Origin: DSBG01 sp049975365
GTDB taxonomy: Bacteria; Desulfobacterota; Desulfomonilia; UBA1062
Direction: 5' to 3'
Length of the DNA: 64,000 nucleotides
Assembly: GCA_049975365.1 (NCBI GenBank)
Contig: JBNGDS010000003.1
Span: 1-64,000 of the forward strand
The notes under the pieces were generated by a model. It saw nothing but the letters and a program-made list of their open reading frames with translations, had not been told where the DNA came from and made no database searches. Of this stretch, positions 16,524-25,908 are shown in pieces. Both the position numbers and the translations under genes were made by a program. Position 1 is the first letter of the stretch; every line of letters starts with the position of its first letter.

Positions 16524-17543
16524 ATGATCATTTCCATGAAAAAAGGGGCAACACAGGAACAGATCGATCATGTCAAGGACCTGATCGAGTCCTTCGGGTA
16601 CCGGGTCCACGAGAGCATCGGCTCGGAGCGGGTCATATTCGGAGCCATCGGTGATGAGCGCGGAAAGGAGAAGTTGACGTGTCTTGAAGCCCAGCCCGGG
16701 GTTGAGAAAGTGATACCTATCCTGAGCCCCTATAAACTCGCATCACGGGAGACAAAGCCCACATCCACCGTCATAGATCTGGGCCTGGGTGTTACAGTGG
16801 GAGGCAAGAAGCTCCTGATCATTGCTGGACCGTGTGCGGTCGAATCCCGCGATCAAATCCTCACTGTCGGAGAGACCATTCAGAAAAGCGGCGCCCACAT
16901 GCTCAGGGGGGGAGCATTTAAACCAAGAACATCGCCCTATGCATTCCAGGGCTTGAAGCAGGATGGATTGGTTCTCCTGGGAGAGGCACGGCAGAAGTAC
17001 CATCTCCCGGTGGTTACGGAGGTCATGGACATCTCGAGCATAGAAATCATCTCCCAGTATGCCGATTGCCTTCAGGTAGGGGCTCGAAACATCCAGAATT
17101 TCCAACTTCTCAAAGAGGTTGGTAAAACCAAGAAACCCGTACTGCTCAAACGGGGCATGTCCACCACGATCGAGGAGTTTCTCATGTCTGCAGAATATGT
17201 GCTTTCAGGAGGGAACTCCCAGGTCATTCTGTGCGAGCGGGGAATCCGGACCTTTGAAACTTCAACACGGAACACCCTGGACATTTCCGCTGTGCCAGTG
17301 CTGAAAGAAAAAAGCCATCTCCCTGTGCTGGTGGATCCCTCCCATGGGACGGGCCATGCACGCTACGTGGAGCCTATGTCGTACGCTGCGATCGCTGCAG
17401 GTGCGGACGGTCTCATGATAGAGGTCCACCCGAAACCTGAAGAGGCACTCTCTGATGGGCCTCAATCCCTCAGACCCGATGATTTCACTCAGGTGATGAA
17501 GGGCATCAAACGACTTGCCAGTGTCATGGGAAGAGAACTCTAG
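16524..17543 (+). CDS. aroF: 3-deoxy-7-phosphoheptulonate (DAHP) synthase, AroF/AroA-beta type
   Basis: A 339-residue DAHP synthase that condenses PEP with erythrose 4-phosphate, the committed step to chorismate. Residues 1 to about 70 form a ferredoxin-like regulatory domain (KKGATQEQIDHVKDLIESFG), as in class I-beta enzymes. The barrel follows, with IAGPCAVESRDQ, GGAFKPRTSPYAFQG, VLLKRGMST and DPSHGTGHARYV carrying the PEP, phosphate and metal ligands. ATG 16524 has GGAGGAAGC just upstream. Expression appears to be controlled by the leader-peptide attenuator before it. The other shikimate genes of the window lie on the opposite strand beyond btuB. Confidence 0.96.
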   Translation: MIISMKKGATQEQIDHVKDLIESFGYRVHESIGSERVIFGAIGDERGKEKLTCLEAQPGVEKVIPILSPYKLASRETKPTSTVIDLGLGVTVGGKKLLIIAGPCAVESRDQILTVGETIQKSGAHMLRGGAFKPRTSPYAFQGLKQDGLVLLGEARQKYHLPVVTEVMDISSIEIISQYADCLQVGARNIQNFQLLKEVGKTKKPVLLKRGMSTTIEEFLMSAEYVLSGGNSQVILCERGIRTFETSTRNTLDISAVPVLKEKSHLPVLVDPSHGTGHARYVEPMSYAAIAAGADGLMIEVHPKPEEALSDGPQSLRPDDFTQVMKGIKRLASVMGREL

Positions 17544-17583
17544 GGGGCTTGCATTTTTGTGAGAGAGTTACTAGAATGTAACT

Positions 17584-18111
17584 ATGGCCTACCTCATGCC
17601 CATGCACAAAGGGGTTCTCTTCCATGGATCCCTTGTAGCGGAGCGCATTATTGATCGTGAAACACAGGCACGGGTAAACGATCTCTATGATATTAAAACA
17701 ACCTCTGAAATGAAGGGGATCGAGCCCGACGAGGATGTGTTCGCACAGCTGGTTCGTGTTGAGACTGGTCAGCCGAACGTCGCTCCCCGATACAGCATCT
17801 GCCTCCAGGATCCCGTGATCCTCGAGTTCATCAGGAAAAACCCGGATATCGATTTTTTAGCTTTTATTACCTTTATTCTGACCCACGAACTGCTCCATGT
17901 CCACAGGTTTTCAACAGGAAAAGCTGATTTTTTCGGGGCCAGCCAGGACGAAGAGGCGCTCGTCGATTCGCTGACGAGGATCTTCTTCATCAAGCACCCT
18001 GTATTCGGACTGAACAAGGCGATCACACTCCTTGACAAACTGCGACCCGCGCCACTATATGACAAATGCATTTTAGATGATTCCGGGAGGAGTATTCATG
18101 CCTATTTATGA
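17584..18111 (+). CDS. HExxH metalloprotease-like protein, function unknown
   Basis: A 175-residue soluble protein of no characterised family. Residues 101-105 read HELLH, a zinc-binding gluzincin motif in a hydrophobic helix (FITFILTHELLHVHRF). A conserved acidic stretch (QDEEALVDS, residues 121-129) could supply the third ligand, as in minimal gluzincin folds. No signal peptide is present. The 3' end overlaps the FmdB gene by 14 bp, so the two are probably co-transcribed. Start choice among several nearby Met codons is uncertain. Proteolytic activity has not been shown for this arrangement. Confidence 0.75.
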   Translation: MAYLMPMHKGVLFHGSLVAERIIDRETQARVNDLYDIKTTSEMKGIEPDEDVFAQLVRVETGQPNVAPRYSICLQDPVILEFIRKNPDIDFLAFITFILTHELLHVHRFSTGKADFFGASQDEEALVDSLTRIFFIKHPVFGLNKAITLLDKLRPAPLYDKCILDDSGRSIHAYL

Positions 18112-18382
18112 ATATAAGTGTTTGAGATGCAATCATGAGTTTGAGTCCATGCAGAAATTCAGCGATTCTCCTTTGAAAGCATGCCCGTCCTGCGGTGGAC
18201 CCGTGAAGAAACTTGTCTCCCGATCGTCGTTTCAGTTGAAGGGATCTGGCTGGTATCTCACGGATTATGCGAGGAAGAATTCCCCGAAGGAAACAACCGA
18301 GAGCAAGACATCCTCGGATACACCCTCTTCCTCTGACAGCACGACAACGCCATCACCCTCATCTTCATCCGATTCTGACTGA
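18098..18382 (+). CDS. FmdB-family zinc ribbon protein
   Basis: A 94-residue protein with the FmdB putative regulatory domain (MPIYEYKCLRCNHEFE, then ACPSCGG), giving a four-cysteine zinc ribbon. A Ser/Thr/Pro-rich low-complexity tail of about 30 residues follows and is probably disordered. ATG 18098 has GGGAGGAG upstream and is preferred over an ATG seven codons earlier. The family was named from a methanol/amide regulon but its molecular role is unclear. It overlaps the metalloprotease-like gene and precedes moaC by 11 nt. Confidence 0.88.
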   Translation: MPIYEYKCLRCNHEFESMQKFSDSPLKACPSCGGPVKKLVSRSSFQLKGSGWYLTDYARKNSPKETTESKTSSDTPSSSDSTTTPSPSSSSDSD

Positions 18383-18393
18383 GGCCTTTTTGT

Positions 18394-18876
18394 ATGGGTC
18401 TCTCCCACCTTGATGATCAAGGAAAGGTCGTGATGGTGGACGTAGGTGCGAAGAAGACCACTCAGCGTTCAGCCACGGCCCGTGGCAGAATCACCATGAG
18501 CCAAGAGGCATTCTCCGCGATCATGAACGATACAGTGAAAAAGGGGAATGTTCTTGCAACCGCAAAAGTGGCTGCCATGATGGCCGCAAAGCAGACATCC
18601 CAGGTAATACCCCTGTGCCATCCACTGCCGATTGACCATATAGCAGTTGAGTTTTATCCGGATGAGCACTCCCTTTCCATCGAGGCGGAGGCTGTTGTCA
18701 AGGTTTCCGGGAAAACCGGTGTGGAAATGGAGGCCCTGCACGCTGTGAGCATTGCGATGCTCACCATCTATGACATGACCAAGGCCATCGACAAGTCAAT
18801 GGTGATCAAAGACATCCGGCTCATGGAAAAATCAGGTGGTAAGACCGGTTCATACAGGAGAAGAAACGAGCCCTGA
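18394..18876 (+). CDS. moaC: Cyclic pyranopterin monophosphate synthase
   Basis: A 160-residue MoaC, which together with MoaA makes the cyclic pyranopterin precursor of molybdenum cofactor. The N-terminus MVDVGAKKTTQRSATARG, the central QVIPLCHPLPI and the C-terminal KTGVEMEALHAVSIAMLTIYDMTKAID are the family signatures, with the active-site Lys and Asp in the last. It ends the short plus-strand cluster with the FmdB gene. No other moa gene is in view, so the rest of the pathway must be encoded elsewhere. Confidence 0.96.
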   Translation: MGLSHLDDQGKVVMVDVGAKKTTQRSATARGRITMSQEAFSAIMNDTVKKGNVLATAKVAAMMAAKQTSQVIPLCHPLPIDHIAVEFYPDEHSLSIEAEAVVKVSGKTGVEMEALHAVSIAMLTIYDMTKAIDKSMVIKDIRLMEKSGGKTGSYRRRNEP

Positions 18877-18902
18877 ACATTCCCAAGGGCATCCACCGTA
18901 CT

Positions 18903-19505
18903 CTACCGAGTCAGGATCCGGTTCAGACAGGGTTCCACACGCGAGATGATTTCGTCCTGTACATCCCTGATGTTTCTGTCCGTATTGATGATGCGGTGGC
19001 GTGGTGCGTCTGCGATGTCGAGGAAGGCCTTTCTGAGACTGACATGATACTGGAATCCACGTCGTTCGAATTTGTCCTGTGGTGTTATTCTCTGAAGTGA
19101 AACCTCGGGTTCGCTGTCCAGCACGAAGGTCAGATCAGGTTCAAGCCATGTTCCGGTTTCTTCCATGATATGCTGCACGGTCTCCAGTCCGAGACCCCCG
19201 ACGATCCCCTGGTATGCGAGCGTGGAATCGATGAACCGGTCAATGACGACAATCGTGCCATGGTGAACGGCAGGCTCTATACACCGAGACAGGTTCTCCT
19301 TTCTAGAGGCAAGGATCAGCAGGAGTTCTGTCATGACGTGGAGCCCGTCTTCAAGAAACAGAGGCCGTATCTTCTCAGAAAAACGAGAGCCGCCAGGTTC
19401 TCGAATCGAGATCCATGGCAGCCCTTTTTCTGAAAGGTAGGAACAGAGTCGCGCAGTATGTGATGTCTTCCCGACGCCCTCTCCTCCCTCGAAACTGATG
19501 ATCAC
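18903..19505 (-). CDS. tmk: Thymidylate kinase
   Basis: A 200-residue dTMP kinase (dTMP + ATP to dTDP). The P loop reads FEGGEGVGKTSH, the substrate loop SIREPGG, and VVIDRFIDSTLAYQG carries the DR(Y/F) motif. The lid region FVLDSEPEVSLQRI follows. It overlaps the end of the pyruvate phosphate dikinase gene by 4 nt, so the two form one transcript. It converges with moaC, 26 nt apart, with no obvious terminator between them. Confidence 0.95.
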   Translation of the reverse strand: MIISFEGGEGVGKTSHTARLCSYLSEKGLPWISIREPGGSRFSEKIRPLFLEDGLHVMTELLLILASRKENLSRCIEPAVHHGTIVVIDRFIDSTLAYQGIVGGLGLETVQHIMEETGTWLEPDLTFVLDSEPEVSLQRITPQDKFERRGFQYHVSLRKAFLDIADAPRHRIINTDRNIRDVQDEIISRVEPCLNRILTR

Positions 19506-22165
19506 GTCTTGTTCTTCAGTGCAGCATGGGCTGCGGAAAGCCGTGCAATCGGTACCCGGTATGGTGAGCAGCTCACGTAGTTCATACCAACACGGTGGCA
19601 GAACTCGATGGAGGATGGTTCGCCCCCGTGTTCGCCGCAGATACCCACCTTCAGCTTTTCACGCGTTGATCGTCCCCGTTCAATCCCTATCCTCACCAGT
19701 TCCCCCACACCGCTCTGGTCGAGAGCCATGAACGGATCCTTGGGGAGAATTTTTTTCTCAACATACACGGGGAGAAACTTCCCGGCATCGTCTCGTGACA
19801 GACCGAAGGTCGTCTGTGTGAGGTCATTCGTGCCGAAGGAGAAGAATTCGGCCTGGGTCGCGATCTGATCCGCCGTAATTGCTGCCCTGGGAAGCTCGAT
19901 CATGGTCCCGACCATGTACGTGAGTTTTATGCTGTATTCCTTCATAACCTCTTCCGCTACGCTGATCGTCATCTTCCTGAGTTCCTCAAGCTCCTTCACA
20001 TGCCCGACCAGGGGGATCATGATCTCGGGTTCGACCTCGATGCCCTCCCTGCTCACTTCGCAAGCGGCTTCCATGATAGCCCTGACCTGCATCTCGTAGA
20101 TTTCCGGGTAGGTGATGCCGAGCCTGCACCCGCGATGACCGAGCATGGGGTTTGCCTCGTGCAGGGTCTCTCTCTTCGCCTTGACCTCCTTCACAGATTT
20201 TTTCAGGGATTTAGCAACTTCGGCGACCTCTTCTTCTGTATTCGGCAGAAACTCATGCAGAGGTGGATCGAGAAGCCGGACGGTGACCGGCAGGCCCTTC
20301 ATCACACGGAATATGTCAATGAAATCACCCTTCTGCATGGGCTCGATCTTTTCCAGAGCCGCCCTTCTCCCACCTTCGTCATCGGAGAGTATCATCTCCC
20401 TGACTGCAAGGATCCTCTCTGATTCAAAGAACATGTGCTCCGTTCTACACAGACCGATTCCCTCAGCACCGAAATCCCTGGCAACCTGAGAATCTTTCGG
20501 TGTATCTGCATTTGTTCTCACGCCTAAGACCCTGAATTCATCGGCCCATTCCATAATGGTTCCGAAGACACCGGAAAGAGCGGGGGCAATGGTGGCAGCT
20601 TCCCCCAGAATGACCTCTCCGAGTGTTCCGTCGAGGGAGATATAGTCGCCTTTCTGTATCGTATGCCCCCCAACAATGCATTCCTGCTTCTTGTAGTCGA
20701 CCGAGAGATCATGGCATCCTGATACGCAGCACTTTCCCATGCCGCGCGCAACAACTGCAGCGTGCGAGGTCATGCCTCCGCGCGCTGTGAGGATCCCCTG
20801 GGCTACGTTCATCCCGTGGATATCTTCAGGAGATGTCTCCAGGCGCACAAGGATGACTTTCTTTCCTTTTTTTACCTCCTCTTCTGCATCTTCCGCGGAA
20901 AAGACCACCTCTCCGACAGCTGCACCTGGAGATGCAGGAAGCCCTTTTCCGATGACCTTCTTCTTGAATTTTGGATCGATCTGGGGATGGAGCAGTTGAT
21001 CAATCTGGTCGGGATTCACCCTGAGAACGGCCTCTTCCTTCGTGATGAGTCCTTCGTTGACCATGTCCACCGCGATATGCACCGCTGCTGCGGCAGTCCT
21101 CTTCCCTGTCCGAGTCTGGAGCATCCAGAGGTTTCCCTCCTGAATGGTGAACTCGATGTCCTGCATCTCCCGGTAGTGTTTCTCCAGGGTCTGGTACACG
21201 TCCTCCAGCTGTATGTACTGTTCAGGGAGTGCCTCTTCCATGGAGACAAATGATTCTTCCCGTTTTCCCGCGATATTAATGGGCATCGGGGTACGGATGC
21301 CCGCCACGACATCCTCTCCCTGTGCGTTCTGGAGGTATTCGCCGTAAAATACCTTGGCACCCGTGGCAGGGTCCCTGGTAAACGCTACACCAGTCGCCGA
21401 GTTGTCACCCATGTTGCCGAATACCATTGCCTGCACGTTCACCGCAGTACCCCATTCATCGGGAATGCTGTTGAGTTTCCGGTAAGTGATAGCCCTGGGT
21501 GTATTCCATGATTTGAAGACTGCTTCGATGCCTCCCCAGAGCTGTTCCATGGGATCTGTCGGCAGATCTTTTCCCGTGAGTTCCTTCACCCTTTCCTTCA
21601 GGATACCCACAAGCTTTTTGAGGTCTTTTGCGTCGAGGTCGGTGTCGAGGCGTACACCCTTCTCCTTTTTCATGTTCTCAAGCTCTTCCTCGAGAGGCTC
21701 TGCATCTGCTTTCATCACGACATCGGCGTACATCTGGATGAACCTGCGGTAACAGTCGTAGGCAAAGCGTTCATTCCCGCTCATTTTTATCAGACCATGC
21801 ACTGTTTCATCATTGATTCCGAGATTCAGGACCGTGTCCATCATGCCGGGCATGGACGCCCGTGCACCGGAACGGACAGAAAACAAAAGGGGTGCCTCCG
21901 GGTCACCGAACCCGAACCCCATGAGCCGTTCAACCTTCCGGATCGCGTCCTTTACCTGTGTCTTGAGGTCCTTGGGGAGTCCTCCGGTTTCATAGTACAC
22001 CGAGCACATCTCCGTAGATATCGTGAATCCAGGGGGGACGGGTATCCCCAGATTTGTCATTTCGGCAAGATTGGCCCCTTTCCCGCCGAGGATCTCTTTC
22101 ATGTCAGCGCTGCCTTCAGCCTTGGTTCCTCTTCCTCCGAAGAGATACACATACTTTTTCGCCAT
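19502..22165 (-). CDS. ppdK: Pyruvate phosphate dikinase
   Basis: An 887-residue PPDK that interconverts pyruvate + ATP + Pi with PEP + AMP + PPi. It supports gluconeogenesis or PPi-linked glycolysis in anaerobes. The N-terminal ATP-grasp domain (KEILGGKGANLAEMTNLGIPVPPGF) is followed by the swivelling domain with catalytic His in GGMTSHAAVVARG. The C-terminal PEP barrel ends with GTNDLTQTTFGLSRDD and the catalytic Cys region VGICGEHGGEP. The length is typical. A weak -35/-10 pair with short spacing lies about 75 nt upstream, and an intrinsic terminator for the preceding operon sits further up. Confidence 0.97.
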   Translation of the reverse strand: MAKKYVYLFGGRGTKAEGSADMKEILGGKGANLAEMTNLGIPVPPGFTISTEMCSVYYETGGLPKDLKTQVKDAIRKVERLMGFGFGDPEAPLLFSVRSGARASMPGMMDTVLNLGINDETVHGLIKMSGNERFAYDCYRRFIQMYADVVMKADAEPLEEELENMKKEKGVRLDTDLDAKDLKKLVGILKERVKELTGKDLPTDPMEQLWGGIEAVFKSWNTPRAITYRKLNSIPDEWGTAVNVQAMVFGNMGDNSATGVAFTRDPATGAKVFYGEYLQNAQGEDVVAGIRTPMPINIAGKREESFVSMEEALPEQYIQLEDVYQTLEKHYREMQDIEFTIQEGNLWMLQTRTGKRTAAAAVHIAVDMVNEGLITKEEAVLRVNPDQIDQLLHPQIDPKFKKKVIGKGLPASPGAAVGEVVFSAEDAEEEVKKGKKVILVRLETSPEDIHGMNVAQGILTARGGMTSHAAVVARGMGKCCVSGCHDLSVDYKKQECIVGGHTIQKGDYISLDGTLGEVILGEAATIAPALSGVFGTIMEWADEFRVLGVRTNADTPKDSQVARDFGAEGIGLCRTEHMFFESERILAVREMILSDDEGGRRAALEKIEPMQKGDFIDIFRVMKGLPVTVRLLDPPLHEFLPNTEEEVAEVAKSLKKSVKEVKAKRETLHEANPMLGHRGCRLGITYPEIYEMQVRAIMEAACEVSREGIEVEPEIMIPLVGHVKELEELRKMTISVAEEVMKEYSIKLTYMVGTMIELPRAAITADQIATQAEFFSFGTNDLTQTTFGLSRDDAGKFLPVYVEKKILPKDPFMALDQSGVGELVRIGIERGRSTREKLKVGICGEHGGEPSSIEFCHRVGMNYVSCSPYRVPIARLSAAHAALKNKT

Positions 22166-22241
22166 ACCAGTCTCCCTCTATTCGCAGTCTGTGTTTATTC
22201 AAGCGGGTCAACGATATTATGAATGGAGCATTCTGTTCAAG

Positions 22242-22268
22242 TAAAAAAAAGGCTCTGCTCGCAGCCTC
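22242..22268 (-). terminator. Intrinsic terminator after the lptF-lptG-FAD operon
   Basis: On the minus strand AGGCT pairs with AGCCT (5 bp, 8-nt loop), directly followed by eight T at 22249-22242. The stem is short, but the T-run and the position after the FAD gene and before ppdK fit a terminator. Confidence 0.55.
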
Positions 22269-22328
22269 TGACCGGCACGGGAGAGCCCCTGCACCATGAA
22301 CACATCAGTTGCTCACCGGATGCGGTGT

Positions 22329-23672
22329 TCACCCTGCACACCTGTTCAGGATGGAGCGTGCAGCAATGATGCCTGAGGCACTCGACTGGATGAGACCCCG
22401 AGTAATCCCGGCTCCGTCTCCGATGACATAGAGCCCATCGATCTCTGAACAGAGGTCCTTACTCAACCGAATTCTGTTGGAGTAGAATTTTACTTCTATG
22501 CCGTACAGAAGGGTATGAGCTGAGTTCACCCCCGGTGCGATCCGGTCAAGGCACGAGAGCATCTCGATGACATTCGTGAGTATCCTGTAGGGGAGGCAGT
22601 AACTCAGATCTCCCGGTGTGGCGTGCACAAGGGTGGGACGCGTTGAGCACTTCAGCAGCCTCTCAGGTGTTGTCCTGCGCCCTCCCAGGAGGTCACCCAG
22701 TCTCTGGACGATCACACCCTTCCCGAGCATGTTTGCAAGGGTGGCGATATATTCACCATACCCGATGGGGTTGTCGAACGGCTCGGTGAAATCGGCGCTC
22801 ACGAGCAGGGCGAAATTCGTGTTCTCTGTGCGCTTGTTCGCCCAGGAGTGCCCGTTCACGGTGATGATGTCGCCGACGGTCTCAATGACGACCTCGCCGT
22901 AGGGATTCATGCAGAACGTCCTGACCCTGTCATCGAATGTCTTGGAATAATAAATGAACTTTGTTTCATATGCCTTGCTGGTAAGATCCTCCATGATGAC
23001 CGCGGGCAGTTCCACCCTCACCCCGAGATCCACGGGATTGGTGTGTGTTTCCAGACAGAGTTTCCTGGCCTGGTCGGACATCCATGACGACCCCACCCTG
23101 CCGGGGGCAGCGATGACAAAGGGAGCCTCTATCACTTCACCCGTATCTGTCTTCACTCCCGAGACCCTGCCCTGGTCCACGAGGATCTCTTCTGCCCTGG
23201 TCGTGAACAGGAATCGTACCTTGCCTTCCAGTTCCGTACGGAATTCTTTCAGGATTACCGTGAGATTTTCCGTGCCGATATGGTGAACTTTGGTGGGAAT
23301 GTATACCAGCCCTGCGAGGCGGGCTCTGGCTGATATGGATTCGGCATCGTCACTGTGCAGGGAAAATACATCGCCGGATGCACTCGGCCGTGAATACAGG
23401 GTATCAACGGTCTCAAGGATCCTCAGGAGTTCATCTTCAGGAAGCAGGCTTGCAAGCTGTCCCCCCACATCGGAGGATATGGTGAGTTTCCCATCGCTGT
23501 AGGCCCCGGCCCCACCCCAACCGATAAGCATTTCTCTGCCGGATCTGGTTCTCTCGTTGATATCCTTTCCCTGTTCTATCAAGACAATATCCAGTCCTGG
23601 TACATACCGGGTGAGTTCCATGGCAGCAAAAATTCCTGCAGGCCCCGCACCGATGATCACAACATCAGCCAT
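22329..23672 (-). CDS. FAD-dependent oxidoreductase, COG2509 type
   Basis: A 447-residue flavoprotein. The N-terminus MADVVIIGAGPAGIFAAMEL is the FAD dinucleotide loop, GWGGAGAYSDGKLT follows, and the C-terminal GLYVIGDGAGITRGLIQSSASG binds FAD again. It resembles uncharacterised dehydrogenases of the COG2509 group; the substrate is unknown. ATG 23672 is chosen over a frame starting at 23732 because it begins exactly at the dinucleotide fold. It overlaps the end of lptG by 8 nt, so it is the last gene of the lptF-lptG operon, although no link to LPS export is evident. Confidence 0.85.
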   Translation of the reverse strand: MADVVIIGAGPAGIFAAMELTRYVPGLDIVLIEQGKDINERTRSGREMLIGWGGAGAYSDGKLTISSDVGGQLASLLPEDELLRILETVDTLYSRPSASGDVFSLHSDDAESISARARLAGLVYIPTKVHHIGTENLTVILKEFRTELEGKVRFLFTTRAEEILVDQGRVSGVKTDTGEVIEAPFVIAAPGRVGSSWMSDQARKLCLETHTNPVDLGVRVELPAVIMEDLTSKAYETKFIYYSKTFDDRVRTFCMNPYGEVVIETVGDIITVNGHSWANKRTENTNFALLVSADFTEPFDNPIGYGEYIATLANMLGKGVIVQRLGDLLGGRRTTPERLLKCSTRPTLVHATPGDLSYCLPYRILTNVIEMLSCLDRIAPGVNSAHTLLYGIEVKFYSNRIRLSKDLCSEIDGLYVIGDGAGITRGLIQSSASGIIAARSILNRCAG

Positions 23673-24744
23673 GTGTTCCCCTCCGTATGAAGAATAGCAC
23701 TCCTGCTGACAGTATCGCCACACTATTCGCAATCCATGAGGACACGAATGGAATGAGCGTCCCTGATGTACCCAGTGACGTCATGGCGGACTGCATCGCC
23801 CAGTATGCAAGACCGAGAATGAGCCCGATGGATATACCCCTGGCTATTCCCCCTGAACGGGGAAACCTGATGCCGAAGGGGAGCACGAGAATGGTCATGA
23901 TGAGCGGAGCAAAGGAAAAGCTCACCCTGCTGTGAAAGATCGTATCAATGCTATTCGAGATTATACCCTCGGACGCGAGACGCCTCCGGTACTGGGAGAG
24001 CTCGGTCAACGTCAGTACCTCAGGCCGTGGCTGGGCCATGACGAGATCCTCGGGACCCCTGGAAAGAGGGAAGACCCCGGTATGTTCTTCTACATGGATT
24101 CCGTTCTGATCAAATGTAGTCGACACGATCTCTTCGGCGATCCATGTTTTCCCGTTCCACCGTGCACTCTGGGCCTCGAACACTTCGTCGAGTTTTCCTG
24201 AATTCAAACGGTAACAGGAGATTTTCCGCATCAGTCCTTTCTCGATGTCCAGATGCTGGACAAAGTAGATCTCATTTCCCACCTTGAATCTCCCGCCGTT
24301 CACCGTGAAGGACCCCTGGACGTCCTTCTTCTTGATGTAAATGTTATCGATCCGTTCAGCTTCTCTCTGGGAGAGAGGATAGAGCGAGAAAGACAGTGCT
24401 CCCATGAAGATGACCGCTGCAAGACCAACTGCGATGTAGGGAGCATAGATCCTCAGGATGGATACGGAACATGCCTGCATGGCAATGGATTCAGCGTGCC
24501 GGGAGAGCGATGCCTGTGTTGCAATGATGCCCAGGCACACAGAAAACGGGAGGACCCAGTACATCATCTGGGGGATGGAGTAGAGGAGGAAGGTCAACGC
24601 CGTGATGGCATCCGTATCGTGTTGGGCAAACGAGGAAAGATTTCCGAACAGGAAAGACAGGAGTACAAGAACTACCAGGCCTGTCAGGGCGGCACAGCAC
24701 ATGAAGGCTGCTTTTCTGAAGATATAGGAGTCAAGAACAGACAC
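23665..24744 (-). CDS. lptG: LPS export permease LptG
   Basis: A 359-residue inner-membrane permease of the LptBFG complex, which extracts lipopolysaccharide from the inner membrane and feeds it to the LptC-A-D bridge. The N-terminus SVLDSYIFRKAAFMCCAAL opens the first helix. Three N-terminal helices, a periplasmic beta-jellyroll (about residues 130-260) and three C-terminal helices follow. The coupling-helix segment (SLSRHAESIAMQACSVS) is typical. It follows lptF by 2 nt. Confidence 0.9.
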   Translation of the reverse strand: MSVLDSYIFRKAAFMCCAALTGLVVLVLLSFLFGNLSSFAQHDTDAITALTFLLYSIPQMMYWVLPFSVCLGIIATQASLSRHAESIAMQACSVSILRIYAPYIAVGLAAVIFMGALSFSLYPLSQREAERIDNIYIKKKDVQGSFTVNGGRFKVGNEIYFVQHLDIEKGLMRKISCYRLNSGKLDEVFEAQSARWNGKTWIAEEIVSTTFDQNGIHVEEHTGVFPLSRGPEDLVMAQPRPEVLTLTELSQYRRRLASEGIISNSIDTIFHSRVSFSFAPLIMTILVLPFGIRFPRSGGIARGISIGLILGLAYWAMQSAMTSLGTSGTLIPFVSSWIANSVAILSAGVLFFIRRGTHG

Positions 24745-24746
24745 GA

Positions 24747-25802
24747 TCAGAGCCCCTCATTTCCCATACGCGATCGGCGCCACACCCAGATGAGAATCAA
24801 CACTGTGCAGAAGACTGCATTGGGGAGCCATGCACCGAATATGGGATCAAGAACACCGCCTTTTACCAGCCTGTCCCCGAACACGAACACCAGGTAATAC
24901 CCTACAATGGTTCCAAGCCCCGCGACAAACCCGGTGAATCTCGGTGTCCTGGGCTTCTGAATCCCGAAGGTAATCCCGATCAGTCCGAGAATTATGTTCA
25001 GGACAGGGAAAGCAAACCGGTTGTGATACTCCTTGACCATCTTCGGTGTCGAATCCTGTGAAAGCATTGCCTTCAGTTCAGCCTGGGTGGCAGTCTCATA
25101 GGTCCGTATCCTGAGTTCCCTGGCAAGATTCGCCTCCAGGGAAAACACGTACTCGTCAAAGCTGAGATAGCGCGTAGATGAACCGGTATCCATGTACATG
25201 CTTCCATGCATCAGCCTCATCATGATGCCGGAGGGTGAGACGTCCAGAAACCCCTTCTCGGCAGTGATGATTGTCCTGTCCTTGCCGGTTGTCTCGAGAA
25301 AGACAGTCGTGAGTTCGCGTTGGGTCTGGTTCACTGATTCCACATAAAAAATGAGGTCGTTGAAGGTGTTATCGAACTCCCTTTCGGAGAGAAAGGCATA
25401 GATCTTCTGTGGGGCAGCATCGAGGAGTCTTTCCTGGATCTGCTTCATGGAGACGGGTCCTGCGTAGGTGGCCATGATGAGATGAATGATCATGCATGCA
25501 AAGCTGAGCAGGATTACCGGTGCTGATATCGTGCGAACACTCACCCCGCAGGCCTTCATGGCGATGATTTCAGAATCCGACGAGAATCGCTCCAAGACGA
25601 TGAGAACACTGAAGAGAAGAGCCATGGGCAGTACGAATATCGACATGGGGACCAGAACGAGCAGAAGGATGTCGATATCCTGAAGGGTTATTGCGCTTCC
25701 GATACGCACCCATTCCACGATGATCATCACGGCATAGAGAACGGCACACGAGGCGAGAAATGTCTCAATGAGCGAGCCAAGAATGTATCGTGATACGCGC
25801 AT
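24747..25802 (-). CDS. lptF: LPS export permease LptF
   Basis: A 351-residue inner-membrane permease, partner of LptG. The N-terminus MRVSRYILGSLIETFLAS matches LptF. The coupling segment ERFSSDSEIIAMKACGVS lies between helices 2 and 3, the periplasmic jellyroll occupies the middle, and C-terminal helices end in VLILIWVWRR. The gene heads the lptF-lptG-FAD operon. The promoter at 25814-25843 places transcription start only about 5 nt before the ATG and no ribosome site is visible, so translation may be leaderless. Confidence 0.9.
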   Translation of the reverse strand: MRVSRYILGSLIETFLASCAVLYAVMIIVEWVRIGSAITLQDIDILLLVLVPMSIFVLPMALLFSVLIVLERFSSDSEIIAMKACGVSVRTISAPVILLSFACMIIHLIMATYAGPVSMKQIQERLLDAAPQKIYAFLSEREFDNTFNDLIFYVESVNQTQRELTTVFLETTGKDRTIITAEKGFLDVSPSGIMMRLMHGSMYMDTGSSTRYLSFDEYVFSLEANLARELRIRTYETATQAELKAMLSQDSTPKMVKEYHNRFAFPVLNIILGLIGITFGIQKPRTPRFTGFVAGLGTIVGYYLVFVFGDRLVKGGVLDPIFGAWLPNAVFCTVLILIWVWRRSRMGNEGL

Positions 25803-25813
25803 GACGAGGATGA

Positions 25814-25843
25814 ATTATACCTGTTCAATGGATATGTTGTCCA
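25814..25843 (-). promoter_or_regulatory. Sigma-70-type promoter of lptF, nearly leaderless
   Basis: On the minus strand TGGACA and consensus TATAAT are separated by 18 bp. The ATG of lptF begins 11 nt after the -10 element, so the transcript would have an untranslated leader of about 5 nt. Confidence 0.65.
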
Positions 25844-25879
25844 CTACCTCGAAAATAAAACGCAAAATGGTGTAGAGGA

Positions 25880-25908
25880 TTGACACGCTCATGAGAACTT
25901 TGTATCCT
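25880..25908 (+). promoter_or_regulatory. Sigma-70-type promoter of the OmpA-type lipoprotein gene, nearly leaderless
   Basis: Consensus TTGACA and TATCCT are separated by 17 bp. The ATG at 25919 lies 10 nt after the -10 element, leaving a leader of about 4 nt and no ribosome binding site. It mirrors the divergent lptF promoter. Confidence 0.65.
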
